In this document: positions 1 through 5,257 of the stretch, piece after piece
Layout of the letters: every line of letters begins with the position of its first letter
How positions within the stretch are numbered: position 1 is the stretch's first letter
Assembly: GCA_031286245.1 (NCBI GenBank)
Contig: JAITUO010000216.1
Span: forward strand, 1 to 7,902
Length of the DNA: 7,902 nucleotides
Source of the DNA: Coriobacteriales bacterium
GTDB taxonomy: Bacteria; Actinomycetota; Coriobacteriia; Coriobacteriales; UBA8131
Direction: 5' to 3'
Notes under the pieces: model-generated
Database searches by the model: none
Told to the model about the DNA's origin: nothing
The model's input: only the letters and a program-made list of their open reading frames with translations
Made by a program: the position numbers and the translations under genes

Positions 1-1
1 G

Positions 2-178
2 GTTATCAGCAAACGCCATACCGATGAACCGGTACCTTTTATCATGGCTGGGCCAGGTATCGGCTCGAATAATGGTCAGCGGCTGACCGAGGCAGAGGGG
101 TTGGCAACAGGTCTGTTAGTCGATCCCGGTTGGCAGTTGTTAAGTATGTTTTTGGAGGATAATCCTGCCGTTGTGTGA
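2..178 (+). CDS. apgM: C-terminal end of a 2,3-bisphosphoglycerate-independent phosphoglycerate mutase (partial, 5' end outside window)
   Basis: An open frame enters from the left edge and gives 58 residues before TGA at 176-178. It begins with a basic KRHTDEPVPF segment followed by an MAGPGI segment. In the archaeal-type cofactor-independent phosphoglycerate mutases (alkaline phosphatase superfamily), a His just before a (D/E)PVP(F/L) stretch lies near the metal site close to the C-terminus, and a short tail follows, as here. The enzyme would interconvert 3- and 2-phosphoglycerate in glycolysis in the cytoplasm. The stop codon overlaps the GTG start of the downstream membrane protein by four bases (GTGA), so the two are probably co-transcribed and translationally coupled. 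The call rests on a short C-terminal fragment. Another member of the same phosphatase superfamily is possible. Confidence 0.6.
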   Translation, partial: VISKRHTDEPVPFIMAGPGIGSNNGQRLTEAEGLATGLLVDPGWQLLSMFLEDNPAVV

Positions 179-1215
179 CGTTTGGACTAGATTTGCGAAG
201 GCCGAATGCTTACATAGTAATTGCCTGTGCTCTGGCTATTGTTGCCTTGGCAGTTGTCTTTTTGCGCCGTGACCAGCTGATCGAGCTTATCGAAACCATG
301 CAACGGGGGAATCTATTGCTGTTAGTGATGGCAGTTGGTTGTCAGTTTGGTAAATATACATTCCAAGCCAATGGTTATGCTGCTGCCTTTCGCACAGTTG
401 GCGATCCGACCAGTCCAAGGCACATGCTGCCTCTGGTTTTCTGCTCGTATTTCATGAATGTCATTGCACCATCTTTTAATACTGCAGGGGTGCTGCTGGT
501 CATAGATGACGCTCGTCAGAGAGGAGTTCCGGCTGGTCGATCTACCAGTGCAGCATTGTTGATGCAGATCACGGTGATAACCGGTTTTTTGGTCATCATG
601 GTCATAGGTTTTATCGTACTCGCAGCTACCCAGCATATGAATGTCATCTGGTTCCTGCTTGGTATTGTGATGGTGTTCATGGTGGGTATTATGGCTGGCA
701 TCATGTATATCGGTAGCAATGATCCCCAAGCGATGGTCAAGCTATTGTCGCCTCTGGAAAGATTGGCAAACCGCGTTTCCAGCCGTCTGCGTAAAGGCAA
801 GCTACTCGACCCCTGGGTACAAAGCTTGGTGGAATCGTTTTCGGAAGCAGGGTTACGGATTCGTGAGAATCCACGTCAGGCAGTATCTGCCTTTGTTTTC
901 TCCACATTTGCCAGTACCTGTGAACTGTTATGTTTCTGTCTGGTCTGCCTGGCGTTCAATCTCAATCAACCGCCGATGCTGGTCGGTGGCTATGTTGTAG
1001 GCACATTGTTCAGCTGGGTGGCTATCACTCCTCAAGGAGCAGGTGTAGTCGAAGCTATGCTGATCGTTGTGTTAGCCGCCTATGGTATCAACACAACAGC
1101 AGCAACGACAGTCGCTTTGGCATATCGCGGTATAGTTTTTTGGATGCCATTTGCCATTGGCGCAGTGTTGATTCATCGCCTCGACAGCTTTCGCCGGCGC
1201 AGCAGACCTGAGTAA
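175..1215 (+). CDS. Flippase-like integral membrane protein (LPG synthase transmembrane / UPF0104 / YbhN family)
   Basis: This is a 346-residue hydrophobic protein with about seven or eight membrane segments, roughly at residues 12-30, 45-60, 84-108, 125-150, 156-178, 236-262, 268-302 and 316-335. A polar loop at about 182-235 contains basic and acidic residues. Family-like signatures are the N-P-x-F-N-TAG region at 95-105, the TPQGAGVVEA motif at 285-294 and YRG at 317-319. They match the flippase half of MprF and the stand-alone YbhN-type proteins, which are thought to move lipids or lipid-linked intermediates across the membrane. No synthase (GNAT-like) domain is attached, so lysyl-phosphatidylglycerol synthesis is not implied and the substrate is unknown. 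The GTG at 175 is chosen because a stop at 160-162 closes the frame upstream. The GGAGG at 154-158 lies 16 nt away, so coupling to the upstream gene probably helps initiation; TTG at 193 is an alternative. The last seven codons and the stop lie in a duplicated segment. Confidence 0.8.
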   Translation: MTFGLDLRRPNAYIVIACALAIVALAVVFLRRDQLIELIETMQRGNLLLLVMAVGCQFGKYTFQANGYAAAFRTVGDPTSPRHMLPLVFCSYFMNVIAPSFNTAGVLLVIDDARQRGVPAGRSTSAALLMQITVITGFLVIMVIGFIVLAATQHMNVIWFLLGIVMVFMVGIMAGIMYIGSNDPQAMVKLLSPLERLANRVSSRLRKGKLLDPWVQSLVESFSEAGLRIRENPRQAVSAFVFSTFASTCELLCFCLVCLAFNLNQPPMLVGGYVVGTLFSWVAITPQGAGVVEAMLIVVLAAYGINTTAATTVALAYRGIVFWMPFAIGAVLIHRLDSFRRRSRPE

Positions 1216-1285
1216 GCGAAATCGCCAGTACAGCAACCAAAGCAAAATATCGCCGGCGCAGCAGACCTGAGTAAGCGAAATCGCC
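1191..1285. repeat. 36-bp exact direct repeat, 59-bp offset, spanning the 3' end of the flippase gene
   Basis: The 36 bases at 1191-1226 recur without mismatch at 1250-1285, separated by 23 unrelated bases. The first copy contains the last codons (RRRSRPE) and TAA stop of the flippase-like gene; the second is non-coding. Each copy starts with the 8-bp palindrome CGCCGGCG and ends with GCGAAATCGC, which has 4-bp inverted ends. The repeat sits between convergent genes, where a bidirectional stop signal would be expected, but it has no T-run. It could be a recent local duplication or two copies of a dispersed palindromic repeat. The window alone cannot separate these. Confidence 0.9.
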
Positions 1286-1323
1286 GATGCCTATTCGTCA
1301 AACGCTCTGGCTGCACTTTGAGT

Positions 1324-2649
1324 CTAAGGCCCGGTGCTGAACCAGGCTAGTTTGAACCTACCCATGTCTTCTTTGACTGCGATAAAGAAGCTGGCTTCAG
1401 TTTCGTTGGGGGAGTAAACCGATCCAGCTGTCGGCTTCATGTCAAAGCTGCATAAAAACAGCATTACTGACGGGCCGGCACCAGTCTCGCCTGGTTCATA
1501 CCATAGATCGCAAGCGGTTAGATCAGCGGATGCCATGCCGTAGACGCCTTTGCTGAAATCGACTCCGGACAAGTTCTCACAAGCCAGATACTGCATTTGT
1601 TGATAATCTCCAGCAGCATACAAAGCAAAGAATTCGCGGATAGCTGCCGCACCCACGATGCTGTCTAAAAGCCAGTTATCCCGCACACTCGCCCAAGCCA
1701 GAATGCCTCCAGATGGAAAATAGTAATAATCGGGATCAGATTCGAGGTAAATTTGGCTGAATATCAACTCCTCAAATATCTGGTTATTGATGATGGAAAG
1801 CTGGTAGATCTCCTCATGTCCCATCTGGGCAAATAGGCGGCAGATACCACCATAATCGCTGTGGTAAAGGCCACAATGCCCCGCGCTCAACGATCCAAAA
1901 AACTCCAAGCCCGAGCGCTGTACCGATAAGATAACAAAAGTACTCTCAGCCTCATTGGAGCCTTCTTTGATAATCAACTCCGGTACGCCATCCTTGTTGA
2001 TGTCATAGAGGTAATAAACAGGGTTGCTGTCGTAACCGACATACTCTGTCAAAACGTTTTTGTAAATAAACCTTTGGACAGCCGGTTCGTTGAAGCCATT
2101 GGCCAGGTTGAAGTAGCCATTGATGACACTGTTCAACCCGGAAGTCTCATGGATGATCACTACCATACTTTTTCCATCGGTGCTTAACTGCAAGCTGCCA
2201 CGGATTTTTGCATCACTAGAGTACATGCCATTCGGGACAATCTCAAAACCGAGGGTCAAGCTGTTACTGGTTTTCTCCTCAACCACTGTTGTCCGGCAGT
2301 CAATTTGATAAGGAAAAACGCCACCAGGCTCCGTCAGCTTAAAATAAAGTTGATTGGCTTCCATGCCAGTTATCGACACGCAGTCCTGATAACTCTGCCA
2401 AGCGTACTCACAAAACCATAAGGTGCCGAAGTATTGCTCAAATGGGAATTCATCTACATCTGGCAAGACCGGCTCATTATTCCTGGTTGAGCTAGCGTTG
2501 TTACTATTACCGCCAGACCAGTTGCCACCTGAAGTGGTTTTGCCTGTATCGATACAGCCCATCAGTTGAGTGAGCATCAACGCGATAGCCAGACTGAGCG
2601 AAACCGCGAGTTTTATCCTGGACTGTTTTCCCTGCTTGTTCATGGTCAT
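1324..2649 (-). CDS. Cysteine-rich surface lipoprotein with an EF-hand-like calcium loop; function unknown
   Basis: A 441-residue protein. Residues 1-31 form a signal peptide with a basic start (KQGKQSRIK), a hydrophobic core (14-30) and a lipobox L-M-G followed by Cys32, so it is predicted to be lipid-anchored on the outer face of the membrane. A Gly/Ser/Asn linker at 37-57 follows. At 216-224 the sequence DINKDGVPE has the D-x-N-x-D-G-x-x-E spacing of calcium-binding loops found in many Gram-positive secreted lipoproteins. Eight more cysteines (80, 90, 118, 259, 270, 357, 380, 400) lie in the exported part and could form up to four disulfides. No enzyme motif is recognised. ATG at 2649 is chosen because GGAGG (2655-2659) is 5 nt upstream; the ATG two codons later would be 11 nt away. 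The gene converges on the flippase gene and has a long non-coding region upstream. Confidence 0.85.
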   Translation of the reverse strand: MTMNKQGKQSRIKLAVSLSLAIALMLTQLMGCIDTGKTTSGGNWSGGNSNNASSTRNNEPVLPDVDEFPFEQYFGTLWFCEYAWQSYQDCVSITGMEANQLYFKLTEPGGVFPYQIDCRTTVVEEKTSNSLTLGFEIVPNGMYSSDAKIRGSLQLSTDGKSMVVIIHETSGLNSVINGYFNLANGFNEPAVQRFIYKNVLTEYVGYDSNPVYYLYDINKDGVPELIIKEGSNEAESTFVILSVQRSGLEFFGSLSAGHCGLYHSDYGGICRLFAQMGHEEIYQLSIINNQIFEELIFSQIYLESDPDYYYFPSGGILAWASVRDNWLLDSIVGAAAIREFFALYAAGDYQQMQYLACENLSGVDFSKGVYGMASADLTACDLWYEPGETGAGPSVMLFLCSFDMKPTAGSVYSPNETEASFFIAVKEDMGRFKLAWFSTGP

Positions 2650-2808
2650 TTTGTCCTCCCATTTACGGTAACCTTGGCACTTGCTTCACTGCGGATTAGA
2701 GACTGGTCAGCGTCGGATGGTCTGCCAGTGATTGTAAAGGATTACCAGGTTTTATTTTCATGGGAGCAACCAATAAGATGTCTCACTGTCTATTACGCAG
2801 AAGAGTAT

Positions 2809-2838
2809 TTATCACATATGGAGAAAACCGTGTGATAA
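2809..2838. repeat. 8-bp inverted repeat TTATCACA / TGTGATAA
   Basis: TTATCACA at 2809-2816 and its exact reverse complement at 2831-2838 are separated by 14 bases. The half-sites point outward (TCACA then TGTGA), the opposite order to a CRP operator. They could be a regulator site for the minus-strand lipoprotein gene about 160 bp away, or a simple hairpin. No partner protein can be named. Confidence 0.4.
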
Positions 2839-2875
2839 CCTTGATATAAAAACATCGGTTTGCCGTATCACCTAA

Positions 2876-2990
2876 AAGTGTCAGTACGCAAACTCCCAAG
2901 AAAAGGGTAGCAGTGAAATAACTCTAAAAGCGCAGCGATTAGCTGCGCGGTAATTTTTGCTGCTCTGACACTTGGCATTTCGCCTGTCAG
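2876..2990. repeat. Inverted repeat AAGTGTCAG / CTGACACTT with a third TGTCAG copy
   Basis: AAGTGTCAG at 2876-2884 is exactly complementary to CTGACACTT at 2965-2973, framing a 97-98 bp segment. The segment contains the terminator-like hairpin at 2930-2948. A second TGTCAG at 2985-2990 can also pair with CTGACA at 2965-2970, so the middle copy has two possible partners. GCAAA occurs just inside both ends in inverted orientation. Two readings are possible: a miniature element with short terminal inverted repeats, or an RNA with alternative stems. No clear flanking target duplication is seen. Confidence 0.5.
2930..2958. terminator. Bidirectional terminator-like hairpin
   Basis: GCGCAGC (2930-2936) and GCTGCGC (2942-2948) form a perfect 7-bp GC-rich stem with a 5-base loop. 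On the plus strand a T5 run follows at 2954-2958, five bases after the stem. On the minus strand a T4 run follows the stem directly (complement of 2926-2929). The shape fits an intrinsic terminator on either strand. No open reading frame ends nearby, so it would end a small RNA or act inside a leader of the lipoprotein gene. Confidence 0.5.
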
Positions 2991-3002
2991 TGAGCGAATA
3001 AA

Positions 3003-3036
3003 CTAGAAAATTCTGGGAATACCAGAATTCTGCTAG
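3003..3036. repeat. Hairpin with 8-bp perfect stem plus CTAG ends
   Basis: AATTCTGG (3009-3016) and CCAGAATT (3022-3029) are perfect inverted repeats around a 5-base loop GAATA. CTAG at 3003-3006 and 3033-3036 can add an outer stem across a small bulge. The right arm overlaps the left arm of the longer inverted repeat at 3025-3187, so both structures cannot form at once. Confidence 0.55.
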
Positions 3037-3187
3037 AGAATCGACATAATGCATGAATCCTATGTGATTTCACTCCTATTGAATTTTGACGCAACGCATT
3101 TACCTGCAGGTTTAAATTATGGAAAAAGCCAGATGCTGTAAAATAGTCCAAACAGTCACGCATTACGTCGATTTTCTAGCAGAATTC
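3025..3187. repeat. Long imperfect inverted repeat (32-bp arms, 29/32 identical)
   Basis: Bases 3025-3056 are the reverse complement of 3156-3187 at 29 of 32 positions; the three differences are all transitions. The arms end in GAATTC at the outer side and enclose about 99 bp that include the 10-bp palindrome ACCTGCAGGT (3102-3111). The arrangement resembles a miniature inverted-repeat element, or a long-range RNA stem with a 100-nt loop. Clear target-site duplications are not seen outside the arms. Confidence 0.7.
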
Positions 3188-3330
3188 CTAAAATCAGTGT
3201 TTTATAGGCTATACAGCCGGGTAGAAGTCAAGCAATGGAGGTCCGAAAGCGCTGAAAACCGTAGAAAAGCGCTTAAAAGCGTTATAAATCGCATTACCGC
3301 CTGCTTCTACCAGAGCTGCTGACCTAAAAA

Positions 3331-3357
3331 TGTCATGGATATGTCATGGAAATGTCA
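3331..3357 (+). promoter_or_regulatory. TGTCA direct repeats at 11-bp period (response-regulator-like operator)
   Basis: TGTCATGGA at 3331-3339 is repeated exactly at 3342-3350, and TGTCA appears again at 3353-3357, each start 11 bp apart. Eleven-bp direct repeats on one helical face are typical of OmpR/PhoB-type response regulators, and the half-site resembles the CTGTCAT unit of the E. coli Pho box. The block ends just upstream of a candidate -35 box, the usual position for an activator. The regulator itself is not encoded in the window. Confidence 0.5.
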
Positions 3358-3363
3358 GCAAGT

Positions 3364-3392
3364 TTGCAATTTCGCTGAGCTACCGGTATCCT
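3364..3392 (+). promoter_or_regulatory. Candidate sigma-70-type promoter for the flavoprotein gene
   Basis: TTGCAA (3364-3369) and TATCCT (3387-3392) are separated by 17 bases. Each box matches consensus at about four of six positions, so the promoter would be weak alone and fits activation from the adjacent TGTCA repeats. A start near 3400 would give a leader of about 150 nt that carries the purine repeats and would exclude the ATG at 3394. Confidence 0.35.
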
Positions 3393-3444
3393 TATGTCAT
3401 GTGGGAAGTCAGGCGGGCAATTATCTACAAGATGGTACGCCACG

Positions 3445-3527
3445 AAAAGCAAGCAAAACGAAAAGCAAGCGGAAGGAAAAGCAAGCAGAAAAAAAGCAAG
3501 CAAAAGGAAAAGCAAGCCAAAGGAAAA
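3445..3527 (+). repeat. Purine-rich tandem repeat (AAAAGCAAGC, five copies, 15-16 bp period)
   Basis: AAAAGCAAGC starts at 3445, 3461, 3477, 3492 and 3508, with a degenerate sixth unit from 3524. The unit is almost all A and G with no stop codon, so all three plus frames stay open across it. This creates the apparent lysine-rich 53-residue extension of the flavoprotein. It ends about 16 bp before the ribosome binding site (GAGGA, 3544-3548). It most likely lies in the untranslated leader. Copy number could vary by slippage and alter expression. Confidence 0.85.
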
Positions 3528-3552
3528 CACGAAAACGGAAAGCGAGGATCGC

Positions 3553-5226
3553 ATGACGAAAGAAATCCAAGATAACGTAATAGCCTCAAAGACAACCAAA
3601 GCAGAAGGACTGAGCCGTCGCCGGTTCATGCAGGGAGCTGTTGTTCTGGGAGCGGCTGCCATTGCCGGTACCCTGGCAGCCTGTGACACTGAGCCCTCGG
3701 ACCAGGAGCCAGAGAAAGAATCAGAGCCAGAGGACGTCGGTGATGGTACAGGAATCGAATGGGACCGTGAGACCGAGATCGTGATTGTCGGCTATGGAGG
3801 AGCAGGAGCCGTGTCGGCAATCTGTGCTACTGATGCCAAAGCCAAGCTGATCGTCTTGGAAAAGCAAGCCAAAGACGTTGAAGGACAACCCTGGACACAA
3901 ACTAATAACACACGGATCTGTTATTCAGCAGTCATGAATTTCAACAGTGTAGCTGAAGCCAGAGCCTATCTGAAAGCTGTTTCACGTGGCCGTACCCCTG
4001 ATGATGTCATCGAGTCTTGGGCTAAATACGCGGTCAGTACTGTTGATTTCCTACAGTCGTTGGGTGGTGATCCAGTCGATGCTGGCTGCACTACTGAATA
4101 CCCCAAAGACATCCTGCCAGAGGCCTTTGACACCTATCATCAATGGGCTTTTAGAAATCAAGGCCCGGAGCTTTGGGAAACGTTGGACAAGGGATGCAAA
4201 TCACGTGATGTAGAAGTGTTATTTGAGACGCCTGGTAAGCAGTTGCTACGCAACTCAGATGGCGTAATCATCGGAGTCAAAGCCGAACAGAATGGCAAGG
4301 ACTTCTATGTCAAAGCCACCAAGGCGGTAGTGCTAGCCACCGCCGGTTTCGAGTACAACGAAGTCATGCTCCAACAGTTTGTCTGGGCAAATCCCTGCCG
4401 GTTCTATGCCAGCCCAGCCAGCACCGGTGATGGTGTAAAGATGGCTCAGGAAGTTGGGGCCGACCTCTGGAACATGTCTCTGATCGGTGGACGGGTGATC
4501 CCTTATTTTCCAGAGCTGGGATTCGGGCTGATGGGAGGCACACCAAGTCCAGGTATCCTGGTGAACAAGTATGGTAAGCGTTTCATGCGAGAGAATTGGA
4601 AGTCCCATTCCGCTGTCTGGGAAAGCTTCAAGTTCAGCACCGACCTCGGTGACTTTCCCGCTGTACCCTGCTTCTCTGTCTTTGACCACTCAGCTTACAC
4701 ACGCGGCCCGGTCATCAGTGCCACTGGTTCGATGCTGAAAACCGGCCAGTACAAATGGAGCGACGATAACAATGCCGAGTTGGCTAAAGGCTGGATCTTA
4801 AAAGGTGACACCATTGAGGAGCTGGCCAGTGTCATCGCCCGTGACCCTGATGTCGGTGCCCGCATGAAGCCAGAAGTGCTGGCTGAGACCTTATCCACAT
4901 ATAACACCAATGCGGCTGCAGGAAATGATCCGGAATTCGGTCGTTATGGTAACTCTTTGCAGACCTTGGACACGCCTCCCTATTATGCTTTGAAAATGTA
5001 CCCCGGTGGAGTGAACACCTTTGGTGGGCCAAAGCGCAATGGCAAAAGCCAGATTGTCGATGTCCATGGCAAGGCTATCCCGCACCTCTATGGTGCCGGT
5101 GAAATGGGATCAGTGCTGGGCTTTTTATATAGTGGTGGCGGCTGGAACATTTGTGAGATCATCACATCGGGGCATATTGTTGCGGAAAATGCCATACTGG
5201 AGACTGCTTGGACAGATTTAGCCTGA
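3553..5226 (+). CDS. Tat-exported FAD-dependent reductase/dehydrogenase lipoprotein (FAD_binding_2 superfamily)
   Basis: From ATG 3553 this is a 557-residue protein. SRRRFM at 21-26 is a twin-arginine motif; the hydrophobic stretch 28-43 ends in L-A-A-Cys44, so it should be exported folded with its cofactor and lipid-anchored outside. An acidic linker (46-65) precedes the dinucleotide fold: VIVGYGGAGA at 77-86, E103, ATAGF at 262-266 and TGDG at 291-294. The C-terminal GAGE (514-517) and YSGGGWNI (526-533) complete FAD binding. Length and order fit soluble fumarate reductase/urocanate reductase/3-ketosteroid dehydrogenase relatives. There is no CxxCH heme motif and no FMN-binding domain, so electrons must come from a partner outside the window. 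Residues typical of fumarate binding appear replaced (VNTFGG at 487-492, YSGGG at 526-530), so the substrate is unknown. ATG 3553 has GAGGA 4 nt upstream. The longer form from 3394 would add a repeat-encoded basic tail and is unlikely. Confidence 0.88.
   Translation: MTKEIQDNVIASKTTKAEGLSRRRFMQGAVVLGAAAIAGTLAACDTEPSDQEPEKESEPEDVGDGTGIEWDRETEIVIVGYGGAGAVSAICATDAKAKLIVLEKQAKDVEGQPWTQTNNTRICYSAVMNFNSVAEARAYLKAVSRGRTPDDVIESWAKYAVSTVDFLQSLGGDPVDAGCTTEYPKDILPEAFDTYHQWAFRNQGPELWETLDKGCKSRDVEVLFETPGKQLLRNSDGVIIGVKAEQNGKDFYVKATKAVVLATAGFEYNEVMLQQFVWANPCRFYASPASTGDGVKMAQEVGADLWNMSLIGGRVIPYFPELGFGLMGGTPSPGILVNKYGKRFMRENWKSHSAVWESFKFSTDLGDFPAVPCFSVFDHSAYTRGPVISATGSMLKTGQYKWSDDNNAELAKGWILKGDTIEELASVIARDPDVGARMKPEVLAETLSTYNTNAAAGNDPEFGRYGNSLQTLDTPPYYALKMYPGGVNTFGGPKRNGKSQIVDVHGKAIPHLYGAGEMGSVLGFLYSGGGWNICEIITSGHIVAENAILETAWTDLA
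4891..4899 (+). other. Perfect DnaA-box sequence inside the flavoprotein gene
   Basis: TTATCCACA matches the E. coli consensus DnaA box at all nine positions. It encodes part of the TLSTY segment of the flavoprotein, so coding constraint alone could explain it. It lies about 360 bp from the inverted pair at 5259-5298. Confidence 0.4.
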
Positions 5227-5232
5227 TCAGGC
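5221..5232. repeat. 12-bp palindrome over the flavoprotein stop codon
   Basis: GCCTGATCAGGC is perfectly self-complementary and includes the TGA stop at 5224-5226. No T-run follows, so it is not a standard terminator. It could be a small protein-binding site or chance. Confidence 0.35.
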
Positions 5233-5257
5233 CAATATAGTCGAATTGTAATTAATC

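Larger units (their letters stand above)
2650..3552. other. 903-bp non-coding stretch rich in inverted and direct repeats
   Basis: This gap separates the divergently oriented lipoprotein and flavoprotein genes. Short open frames exist on both strands, but none has a convincing ribosome binding site or protein-like composition. It contains several inverted repeats (2809-2838, 2876-2973, 2930-2948, 3003-3036, 3025-3187), a TGTCA direct-repeat block (3331-3357), a candidate promoter (3364-3392) and a purine-rich tandem repeat (3445-3527). AAAGCGCT occurs at 3246-3253 and 3266-3273, with the variant AAAGCGTT at 3276-3283. The segment 3290-3317 is a weak third copy (19 of 28 positions) of the long inverted-repeat arm. 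The density of repeats suggests a regulatory or decayed mobile region, not simple spacer. Confidence 0.7.

Noticed and set aside
2566..2835. 89-residue plus-strand frame antisense to the lipoprotein start
   Set aside because: It overlaps the lipoprotein signal peptide region on the other strand and has no ribosome binding site or family-like features.
2809..2838. CRP-type operator
   Set aside because: The half-sites are in the reverse order and spaced by 14 bases, unlike TGTGA-N6-TCACA.
3119..3322. 67-residue open frame on the plus strand with an ATG in the inverted-repeat region
   Set aside because: Only a weak AGG precedes it, it overlaps the repeat arm, and the translation shows no recognisable family or export features. 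Chance open frame is more likely.
3445..3527. CRISPR array
   Set aside because: The units are about 10 bp at 16-bp period with no unique spacers of usual length.
3394..3552. N-terminal 53-residue extension of the flavoprotein
   Set aside because: It is encoded by the purine tandem repeat, has no ribosome binding site at 3394, overlaps the candidate promoter, and would place the twin-arginine motif about 75 residues in.
3330..3575. Lysine-rich 81- and 73-residue frames over the repeat
   Set aside because: They stay open only because the repeat unit contains no stop codon in any frame.
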